From positions 62,001 to 126,000 of the forward strand of contig JALHMQ010000005.1 in the NCBI GenBank assembly GCA_022843955.1: a DNA stretch of 64,000 nucleotides, given 5' to 3'. Origin of the DNA: Burkholderiaceae bacterium. GTDB taxonomy: Bacteria > Pseudomonadota > Gammaproteobacteria > Burkholderiales > Burkholderiaceae_F. This document shows positions 55,756 to 62,413 of this stretch, one piece after another (position 1 is the stretch's first letter; each line of letters begins with the position of its first letter). The position numbers and the translations under genes were made by a program. A model generated the notes under the pieces. That model was not told the origin of the DNA and searched no databases. It saw only the letters and a program-made list of their open reading frames with translations.

Positions 55756-56541
55756 ATGGCCATGCTTATGCACCCGATCGAAATGCAGCAGATGTCGAAA
55801 GCGTTCTTCGCCTGCTGGAAGTCTGCGGGGATGCATTTGGATCGCCAGGTCGACGGCGGCATCAGGTTCTGGTTGCGGGCGCACCCCTATCCCCCCTTCC
55901 TCGAGCATTTGTCCTTCCGACTCGGCAACCAACTCTTCTTTGTTCGCGTCGAAGATGCCAGCGGCAGGGTTCAACCCCCAGGCACTGAGCACGGACTCTT
56001 TCGGATCGCCGAGAAGTGCCGTGGCCACCCCTGCGTGTTGCCCATGACGACTAGCAGATCGGGGCAGGACTGGGTCGCTGATCGACCAGGCTGGGGATTG
56101 CTGGATGCTCACACCGGCAACGCCATCAACCCGGTCGCGCTCGTGACGGACGAAATGATCCCTATGACCCCATGGGAGCTGCAGGACATGGCCGTCCAGG
56201 TCGTGCGCGATCACTTGACTGGGCGCGGCTTCCAGATCATGTCCTGGCAGAGCGACCCTGCCATTGATCCTTCAATCTGGTTCGTTGGTGAGTCGAAGGG
56301 ACCAGAGTGGGTTGTCGTCCGGTCTTCCGGCTTCTATCAGGGCCATGCTCAGCTTCCTCAGAACTGGGCAGGCATCGCTCAGGAGTGCGTGCGCCTGAGC
56401 ACAACAGGCCATTTCGCTTCTATCTGCATTGCCAGCGATCAGCAAGAGCATGCGGCGCCAACGGATACTCCGATTCCCTTATGGCGAGGTCACGGCATGC
56501 ACGTTGACTTCCGTGGCCTTGCCGCGCCACCGCCTGTCTAG
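55756..56541 (+). CDS. Unrecognised protein, first gene of a three-gene operon
   Basis: A 261-aa soluble protein. The N-terminal half has 'FFACWKSAGMHLDRQVDGGI' and 'RFWLRAHPYPPFLEHLSFRL'. The C-terminal half has 'MTPWELQDMAVQVVRDHLTG' then 'RGFQIMSWQSDPAIDPSIWF' and 'GESKGPEWVVVRSSGFY', an order of helix, D, strand and E-x-V-V like the core of restriction-type PD-(D/E)xK folds. It ends 'PLWRGHGMHVDFRGL'. Start ATG 55756 is preferred; an upstream in-frame ATG at 55639 overlaps HD-GYP debris. The CoiA-like gene follows after 18 bases. Nuclease activity is a guess. Confidence 0.65.
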   Translation: MAMLMHPIEMQQMSKAFFACWKSAGMHLDRQVDGGIRFWLRAHPYPPFLEHLSFRLGNQLFFVRVEDASGRVQPPGTEHGLFRIAEKCRGHPCVLPMTTSRSGQDWVADRPGWGLLDAHTGNAINPVALVTDEMIPMTPWELQDMAVQVVRDHLTGRGFQIMSWQSDPAIDPSIWFVGESKGPEWVVVRSSGFYQGHAQLPQNWAGIAQECVRLSTTGHFASICIASDQQEHAAPTDTPIPLWRGHGMHVDFRGLAAPPPV

Positions 56542-56559
56542 GCCTCAAGCCTTCTACTC

Positions 56560-58554
56560 ATGAAAGGCCAGGTCACGTTCGACGGCGTGCGTTCAGCCTC
56601 CACCAGCTTATCTGAAGCTCGATCGCGCCTAGATGAGCTCGTCATTGCGTGGGCAGCCGATCGTCCCACCGGCGCCGCCAAGTACATCCTCGAGGTTGAT
56701 CGCGGTCTTGCCTGCGACTGCGTCTGCCCGGCGTGCGGTAGTGCCTTGACCGCAGTGAATTCCCGCAACCCGAGATGGCGCAAGCGTCCTCACTCCCGAC
56801 ACCCCCCCGGCGCCGTGACCGAGGCCTGCGCCGTCCTCGCAGCCCGTCATGCGCTCCTGCAGGCGCTCAAGGACGCCGAAGGACCAAGCGGCGCGACTTT
56901 CCAGCTGCCCGGTCGCACGCGCAACGCCCTCGTCACTGGCCTGTCCGGCGCTCACTACAGCGGATCCGCCACCGCGCCACCCCTGCGCTTACTGCCCGAG
57001 GCGGTTCGACTGCTCGACTCCCACTCCGCCCTGATTCGTCTCGATGACGGACGTGAAGTGTTAGTTCAGGTTGTCGCATCGCTCGAGCGCCAAGCCGACC
57101 TGCCTGTCGAGCACCGTGCCGTCATTCAAGTCGTTGCCAGCGAAGGCGAAATGGCGTCGCTCGCATCACTGTCGCCGGATGACATCCGCGTCCGCCTGCG
57201 CCTGCTTCTCGAAGACGGACAGTGGTGCCGCCACTGGGATGACGACGCCCTCGACGCTCAGGCAGAACAGCAGTCACGCGCCCAGGCGCTGCTCTACGTT
57301 GACGGCCCCGACAGCGACGATGGCGAGCCCTGCGCCAACTACGAGAGCGCACTGCATCTCGCGGTCAAGCGCATCCTCGCCGAGTCCAGAGAGATGCAGC
57401 TGCCGGCACTGGAAGCGCGCGTCGAACGCGGCGCGGGTACACCAGGTCACTGGTTGCGGGAGTGGAAGACCGATGCTTGGCGCGCCACGTTCACCGATGT
57501 CCGACTGGAGCAGCGACTTGGGAGATCCGTGCCGGACGTGGTGGCCGATGGCAGCGATGGCACCATCTACATCGAGGTGACCGTCGCCAATCCTCTCGAC
57601 AGCGTTCGCGAGGAGCGGTACGAGGCGCTCGGCGCGGCCGTCCTCGAGATCGACCTGCGCATGTTCTCCGGCCGAGTGAGCCACGAGGAGCTGCGAACCA
57701 TCGTCGTCGACGGCCTTCGGGGCAAGCGGTGGGTCTACCACCCGCGCCAGGAAGCTGAGCGCAAGCAGCTCCTGGACGCCTACGAATTCGAAGTCTTGCG
57801 CTTCAAGCGCATGGCGTTGGGCGACCTTGTGGATTTGGCGCGGGCGCACGCGTTGGCTTACTACGAAGCTAACTTCGATGCGTCCCTGCAGGCCCCCATG
57901 CTCGATGCGCTGCGCGACCTGGAGCGACGCGGGTTCACCGGCGCATCCTCGAACGAGATCTACGGGCATGTCGGGCTTCTGCCTCGCCTGCTTTCCTTCA
58001 AGCTTGGTCGGCCCGTTGGCTACCGCGTTGACTCTGTCTTCCAGGTCGTCAACGCGATCACACAGTCGCACAACCCGCAGTGGGCGCCGCTGTATCTGAC
58101 CGCACTGAAGACGTTCGATACGCCCATGTCAGAAAAGCAGAGGGCGTGGGTTGCGACTTGGCGCGATCAGATCGCAGAGCGCGTTCGTGCGAATGATGCA
58201 GCCGTCAACGTGCCCGCGCAGTTCGACAGGGTCATTGGCCTCTTCTTTCCCGACCTCGTCGTGCCGATATCAAAGCTGCGGCATCGCCGAGTGGCGCAGC
58301 GCGCACCTCACAGCGAGGTTTCTGTGCCACCGACAGCACGAGACGCCGGCGACAGGCCAGACTCACAAGCGACAGTTCATCCCCTATCCGACGACGCTGC
58401 CCTCGCCCTCGCATCGGGTAACGCTGCTGCGACCGGCCAGAGTCCGGCAGCGTTCGCCCGACGGTACGCCAGCACGCGCGGCCTCGCCGCCGCCGACGTG
58501 CTCCAGAGACTCCGGGCCATCGGAATACTGACCGATCGAGACACTTGGGAATGA
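56560..58554 (+). CDS. CoiA-like nuclease protein
   Basis: A 664-aa protein. Residues about 45-95 form a Cys/His zinc cluster with 'CDCVCPACGSALTAVNSRNP' and 'RKRPHSRHPPGAVTEACAVL', as at the N-terminus of competence protein CoiA. Residues about 320-380 hold a restriction-like nuclease core: 'LGRSVPDVVADGSDGTIYIEV' minus its first residue, with D in 'VPDVV' and E in 'IYIEV'. A helical C-terminal region follows. CoiA proteins act on DNA during uptake; long CoiA-like proteins also occur in mobile islands. The next gene overlaps by 4 bases (ATGA). Confidence 0.75.
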   Translation: MKGQVTFDGVRSASTSLSEARSRLDELVIAWAADRPTGAAKYILEVDRGLACDCVCPACGSALTAVNSRNPRWRKRPHSRHPPGAVTEACAVLAARHALLQALKDAEGPSGATFQLPGRTRNALVTGLSGAHYSGSATAPPLRLLPEAVRLLDSHSALIRLDDGREVLVQVVASLERQADLPVEHRAVIQVVASEGEMASLASLSPDDIRVRLRLLLEDGQWCRHWDDDALDAQAEQQSRAQALLYVDGPDSDDGEPCANYESALHLAVKRILAESREMQLPALEARVERGAGTPGHWLREWKTDAWRATFTDVRLEQRLGRSVPDVVADGSDGTIYIEVTVANPLDSVREERYEALGAAVLEIDLRMFSGRVSHEELRTIVVDGLRGKRWVYHPRQEAERKQLLDAYEFEVLRFKRMALGDLVDLARAHALAYYEANFDASLQAPMLDALRDLERRGFTGASSNEIYGHVGLLPRLLSFKLGRPVGYRVDSVFQVVNAITQSHNPQWAPLYLTALKTFDTPMSEKQRAWVATWRDQIAERVRANDAAVNVPAQFDRVIGLFFPDLVVPISKLRHRRVAQRAPHSEVSVPPTARDAGDRPDSQATVHPLSDDAALALASGNAAATGQSPAAFARRYASTRGLAAADVLQRLRAIGILTDRDTWE

Positions 58555-59663
58555 CAACTGAGCGCTCCCAAACCCGCGTCAGTACGGGCCGACCGTCGCC
58601 GCTGCGCATGACGAGCGTCTTCCTACTTGCGCCGAGCGCGCACTTCAAGACGAACTGGAACATACCGATGCACAAGCTGCTTGCTGCATCGAAGATGCCC
58701 TGGCTTGCTCCGGTCTGGCGATGCTTTGAAAGCGTCACCCCTCCTTCGCAGCTCAGGTTGGAACGCATGAAGCAGCGGTTCTCAGCTCAGATGAGCGGCA
58801 TGGCGCCCGAAAGCGTTCCCGAGCTCTTCAAGTTGCTGGTCGCATCGGATCCGGCGGTTCCATCAGAGATCGCCGACGCAGGCCATTGGGAGACTTTGCG
58901 GTCAGGCATGTTTGAGCCGACCGATCGATTCCAGCGCTTGAATCTCTTGGAAGCTGATCACTATGTCGACGTTGAACAGGCGAGCTCCGCTGCATATAGG
59001 TTGCTGCGATCGGCCGACTTTCTTCGCGCAGCAAGTTCACTGCGCGAATCCGAGATCTGCTCCCAGTACTTCCTCGACGACTCTCTTCACCGATTCGCGG
59101 CCGCCAAGGCGATCAACGAGACCATGCTCGCTCGCCTCAGTGCGCTCGTCGAGCATCAGCTCGCGCTAACCGCTCGGACCGACTGCTTCATGGCGCGCGA
59201 GTTGGATCGAACTCCCTTCGGTGGACATCTGTTTGGCTATGCCAGCGGGAGTCCCCTTCTACCTGGGCGTCAGTTCATGGCGTGGCTCATGAAGGAGGTC
59301 GGCGCGCCAACCCAGGAAAAACTGTTGGAGAAGTTCGAAGACCGCGTAGACGTTTCGACCGTAAAGCGGTGGTGTAGCGGCGCCAAGTTTCCCGACCCCG
59401 ATCGTCTCTGGATCTTTCTCGAGGGCGATAGAGATCCGGATAACGAATCTGAGAAAGCTGCATCGAACAGCACTGCCCCCGAACGCTGGCGGCTTGTGTA
59501 TTTCTTGGCTATGCGCTTCGACAAGCTGCTTCGACTCTGCCGGGCCCTTCGTTCGGAGCACCCCGACACTAAGGATTGGGCACTGCGCGATCCTGATGAC
59601 TGGATGAAACAGCGGTACGCAAACTGGGTCGCCGTCTGGCGGGCACGCGAAGGCCCACGGTAG
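58551..59663 (+). CDS. Unrecognised protein, third gene of the CoiA-like operon
   Basis: A 370-aa soluble protein whose ATG (58551) overlaps the CoiA-like stop. It is mostly helical ('AAYRLLRSADFLRAASSLRE', 'MAWLMKEVGAPTQEKLLEKF', 'DVSTVKRWCSGAKFPDPDRL'); the last quote looks like an HTH, so it may bind DNA. The end is 'DPDDWMKQRYANWVAVWRAR'. The DNA of this tail is repeated inverted at 53133-53199. No family is recognised. Tight coupling suggests it works with the CoiA-like protein. Confidence 0.7.
   Translation: MTTERSQTRVSTGRPSPLRMTSVFLLAPSAHFKTNWNIPMHKLLAASKMPWLAPVWRCFESVTPPSQLRLERMKQRFSAQMSGMAPESVPELFKLLVASDPAVPSEIADAGHWETLRSGMFEPTDRFQRLNLLEADHYVDVEQASSAAYRLLRSADFLRAASSLRESEICSQYFLDDSLHRFAAAKAINETMLARLSALVEHQLALTARTDCFMARELDRTPFGGHLFGYASGSPLLPGRQFMAWLMKEVGAPTQEKLLEKFEDRVDVSTVKRWCSGAKFPDPDRLWIFLEGDRDPDNESEKAASNSTAPERWRLVYFLAMRFDKLLRLCRALRSEHPDTKDWALRDPDDWMKQRYANWVAVWRAREGPR
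59588..59654 (+). repeat. 67-bp tail also present inverted at 53133-53199
   Basis: See the copy at 53133. This one is within the 3' end of the intact gene, so it is the source-like copy. The two inverted copies bracket the IS3 element, the kinase and regulator remnants and the CoiA-like operon. Confidence 0.85.
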
Positions 59664-59709
59664 TTCTGTGACAAAGCGCCGTCGCGTGCCTCACTTTTTT
59701 CGCTCGCTG

Positions 59710-59883
59710 CTAGCCTTTTGGCGGGTTGTTCGTTCTTGCCGGCCCCGACGGATTCCCCGTCGTGCTGGGCCAGCCGCCTCCGCGGTTCGTACCCCCACCC
59801 TGCCTGCCTGTACTGCTCTTGCCACCGCCACCGTTACTGCCACCCTTACTGCTGCTGCCACCCTTGCCGCTTGACTTTGACAT
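59710..59883 (-). CDS. Small Gly/Ser-rich protein
   Basis: A 57-aa protein from ATG 59881-59883: 'MSKSSGKGGSSSKGGSNGGG', then 'NRGGGWPSTTGNPSGPARTN' and 'NPPKG'. I know proteins of this make-up, Gly/Ser/Lys-rich with 'NWPSTTGNPSG' and 'NNPP', as small conserved genes in proteobacterial mobile islands. The plus strand over it is an unlikely Pro/Leu-rich run. It is disordered and of unknown function. Its start faces the thermonuclease gene. Confidence 0.65.
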   Translation of the reverse strand: MSKSSGKGGSSSKGGSNGGGGKSSTGRQGGGTNRGGGWPSTTGNPSGPARTNNPPKG

Positions 59884-60019
59884 GTCCAACTCCATCTGGT
59901 TGACCGTTACGAGCCGATCTCGATCACGGAGCCGTCACTATGCAAACTCTTGCCTTGTTACGCAGTGGCAGAGTTTTTTCAGTTTCATCCTCTTACGTCT
60001 TCGACTGCTGATCGGCCAA

Positions 60020-60574
60020 GTGGTCAACCGCTGGTTCTGCACCCCAGTCCTCCTAGCCGTTGCAGTCAGCATCGGTCCTTGCTTCGCGACCGCCCAAGCC
60101 GCCGACGCGAGACTTTATGAGCCCTGGGTTGCCACCGGAGTCCTCGGTCGCCTCTTTGACGGCGACACTTTTGACCTTCGTAGCACCGACCGAGGTGTCA
60201 TTCGTGTCCGGTTCGGCGCAATCGATGCACCCGAGCGCGGTCAGGCCTACTCAAGAAAAGCGCGAGAGCACCTTGGCGAACTGCTGCGCGCTGCCCCAAT
60301 CACGGCCCACTGCTACAAGGATGACGGCCGCTCGCGCGAGATCTGCCAGGTAACTGTCCAGGGCCAAGACGTCGGGCTGCAGATGATCGAGGCCGGGCTG
60401 GCATGGCACTTCAAGCGGTTTGAGCACGAGCAGACCCACGAGGCGCGCGAAGCCTACTCGGAGGCGGAGACGAAGGCGCGTACCGAACGCGTCGGCCTGT
60501 GGGCCTTCTCCGATCCACCCATGCCGCCATGGGAGTGCCGGCAGCGCTTGCGCGAGGGGCTCAGTTGCCGCTGA
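60020..60574 (+). CDS. Exported thermonuclease (SNase-like)
   Basis: About 184 aa from GTG 60020. 'TPVLLAVAVSIGPCFATAQA' is a Sec signal peptide. The SNase fold follows: 'GVLGRLFDGDTFDLRSTDRG' (catalytic Asp region), 'IRVRFGAIDAPERGQAYSRK' (first Arg, D-x-PE), 'LQMIEAGLAWHFKRF' and 'AETKARTERVGLWAF'. It should cut DNA and RNA outside the cytoplasm with Ca2+. The frame is open back to 59726, but that part is Pro/Leu-rich shadow sequence over the small Gly-rich gene; ATG 59882 is a second candidate start. Confidence 0.85.
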   Translation: MVNRWFCTPVLLAVAVSIGPCFATAQAADARLYEPWVATGVLGRLFDGDTFDLRSTDRGVIRVRFGAIDAPERGQAYSRKAREHLGELLRAAPITAHCYKDDGRSREICQVTVQGQDVGLQMIEAGLAWHFKRFEHEQTHEAREAYSEAETKARTERVGLWAFSDPPMPPWECRQRLREGLSCR

Positions 60575-60689
60575 AGCGTGAAGGCGCCTTGTTTTCTCAG
60601 GATTCGCAGCCACCGCCAATCGTCAGGCATTCGGTGCCCTGCTTAGGCGCGCCCACTAGACTTCCGGCTCCACGAAAGAGACGGTTGCG

Positions 60690-61034
60690 ATGAAGTGCGC
60701 GTTCGAGGAAGCAGCAAATTGGGCAAAGGGCGTCGGACTGGACACCGGTGGTGGAAGCACGATGGCCCGGCTCCTGCTCTGCCTGTACAACGGCGAGGCG
60801 TTCCCTTTCGACTTGTCCGACTTCGGCCGGATGGACGTTGAAGGCCGTCGGCTTGCCCTGGCCGCCATTGAGCAGTACGCCCGCGCCGGCGAGACCGCAG
60901 CACTGCGCGACATCGGTTCGCGGCTCAAGCCGGCCATGGCCGACTACCTGGAACTGTGCGACGCCGCCCTTGAAGCGCGGATGGCAGTCCGGTCCCGGTG
61001 GCGCCGGGAGCGGGAACGAGCTCAGGAAGACTGA
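60690..61034 (+). CDS. DUF7673-like protein, paralogue of the gene at 937
   Basis: A 114-aa protein: 'FEEAANWAKGVGLDTGGGST', 'MARLLLCLYNGEAFPFDLSD', 'VEGRRLALAAIEQYARAGET' and 'DYLELCDAALEARMAVRSRW'. Residue for residue it aligns with the first 115 residues of the gene at 937, which has a longer coiled-coil tail. The family is of unknown function and typical of integrated elements. Its end overlaps the convergent RES gene by 13 bases. Confidence 0.8.
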   Translation: MKCAFEEAANWAKGVGLDTGGGSTMARLLLCLYNGEAFPFDLSDFGRMDVEGRRLALAAIEQYARAGETAALRDIGSRLKPAMADYLELCDAALEARMAVRSRWRRERERAQED

Positions 61035-61531
61035 GGCGGCCCCGGGGGTTGCGGCTCGGGCGGCGGTAGGGCCGGCGGCGGCGACAGCAACCGGCCATCC
61101 CACGGGTATCGGGCGGCGCTGAGGATGCGGACCTGCCGTGCGTCCGGATGCCGAGGGTTCAGCAGGATGTTCGTCGTCCGTGGGGCTACAACCGACGGCA
61201 CGATTGCAATCGCCGTCCGGCCTTCGGCGAGCCAGTCGTCGCCCCACGCCTGCGTCGTGAGGACATTCACCACCCAATCGCCGCTTAGCTGCGACTCAAG
61301 GCGTTCCGTCCGGGCCAGGTCGTCTGGAATCTCGACCTCGAGCAGCTGGTACGACCTCGGGATACTGTTGATGTCGCCGCCGAGGAGATGCACCAGCACT
61401 TCCAACATCGCCGCCGCTGGATTCGGCGCCAAGTACACAATCGCCTGACCTGCTGTGTGCCAACGGCCCGAAGCGCGCAGACCGCCGAGGCCGTCTAGCG
61501 TTGCGTAGTTAGAAACGCGCCAAGCAATCAC
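61022..61531 (-). CDS. RES-domain toxin
   Basis: A 169-aa protein from GTG 61529-61531. 'AWRVSNYATLDGLGGLRASG', 'RWHTAGQAIVYLAPNPAAAM', 'LEVLVHLLGGDINSIPRSYQ' and 'TAIAIVPSVVAPRTTNILLN' give the R, E and S positions the domain is named for. RES toxins degrade NAD+ and stop growth (known from MbcT, ParT, RES of Photorhabdus). The end is Pro-rich. It follows the Xre/MbcA-type antitoxin by 44 bases in one operon. Confidence 0.93.
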   Translation of the reverse strand: MIAWRVSNYATLDGLGGLRASGRWHTAGQAIVYLAPNPAAAMLEVLVHLLGGDINSIPRSYQLLEVEIPDDLARTERLESQLSGDWVVNVLTTQAWGDDWLAEGRTAIAIVPSVVAPRTTNILLNPRHPDARQVRILSAARYPWDGRLLSPPPALPPPEPQPPGPPQSS

Positions 61532-61575
61532 GGTTGGTCATGTTGGTCGGCTCGTCGAGCATCAGAAATCCGAGG

Positions 61576-62193
61576 TCACACGAACATGCCTTCGGCAATC
61601 TGAACGAGCAGTTCTTCGACCGCGCGACCGCCGTGCTCGGTGTCCGCCATTTCGATTGGCGTCTTGCCCTTGAGGCGCGAGTTCGCCCGTCGGAGCCAGG
61701 CCTTCGCCTGGTCCGCATCGCCAAACGTGGCAACTGCTTGCTCCGATAGACGAGCAATGCGCAAAAGCCTGTCGCTCTCCTCCGTGGAAAGCGGCTCTTG
61801 CCTTTGCTGCCGGTGCGTGAGCGTTCGAGCGGGAATGACATGCAGCACCGTCTCCGCGCGCGAAAGCCATCCCGCGTCTTCCACCGCGAACAGCTGCTCG
61901 ACCGAAATGCGCCGCTCGGCTAGCTCAGCGAGTGCCAGCGTCGAACGCACCGTCAGGGCGGCTCTCGCATGCCCGCTGAAGTAGAGCGCCGCCGCTGCTT
62001 CTGCTTCTTGCCTCGTCGCGTGAACAGCGGTGGTCTTGCTCTCCATGAAACTGAGCAGCACCGTTAGTGGCAGGCCCTCGATGTGTTGCTCCGGCGCGGG
62101 GACTCGCATGGGGGGCAATCGCACAGACGCCACGCGCTCTGTCTTGGCGGCGTGGGCACGCTTTGCAGAGGCCTTACCTGCTGTAGTCGTCAT
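61576..62193 (-). CDS. Xre/MbcA/ParS-type antitoxin of the RES toxin
   Basis: A 205-aa protein from ATG 62191-62193. The C-terminal domain, 'IPARTLTHRQQRQEPLSTEE', 'SDRLLRIARLSEQAVATFGD', 'ADQAKAWLRRANSRLKGKTP' and 'GRAVEELLVQIAEGMFV', is the MbcA/ParS/Xre toxin-binding domain (DUF2384). The middle has a possible Xre-like HTH ('LAELAERRISVEQLFAVEDA'). The first 80 residues are a longer, basic extension than usual. It neutralises the RES toxin and probably represses the operon. A frame open up to 62337 is not used. Confidence 0.92.
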   Translation of the reverse strand: MTTTAGKASAKRAHAAKTERVASVRLPPMRVPAPEQHIEGLPLTVLLSFMESKTTAVHATRQEAEAAAALYFSGHARAALTVRSTLALAELAERRISVEQLFAVEDAGWLSRAETVLHVIPARTLTHRQQRQEPLSTEESDRLLRIARLSEQAVATFGDADQAKAWLRRANSRLKGKTPIEMADTEHGGRAVEELLVQIAEGMFV

Positions 62194-62340
62194 GTTTGTC
62201 CGATTCCGACTTTGATTCCAAACGGCAAATCGCCGCCGGAGTGTAGGCAAATTGCCGGCCCACACAACGCCGCTGGTCGGCCCCCGGTTGTCGTTCGGCC
62301 TCTGCGCAACGCGAACGCGGCCTTCCTCGACTCGCACTGA

Positions 62341-62367
62341 TGATTACTGCAATAATGATTACAGCAA
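62341..62367. repeat. Tandem 12-mer, candidate operator upstream of the toxin-antitoxin operon
   Basis: TGATTACTGCAA (62341-62352) and TGATTACAGCAA (62356-62367) are 15 bases apart start to start and differ at one base. The stretch is AT-rich in a GC-rich region, between the antitoxin start (62193) and the recombinase start. It may bind the antitoxin or serve the recombinase promoter. Confidence 0.4.
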
Positions 62368-62413
62368 CTTTTCCCGGTCGCGTTAGCTCGCTGGCGCCCC
62401 GGCTAGCCCATAG

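Noticed and set aside
59726-60019. N-terminal extension of the thermonuclease
   Set aside because: The extension is a Pro/Leu run over the opposite-strand Gly/Ser-rich gene and would bury the signal peptide.
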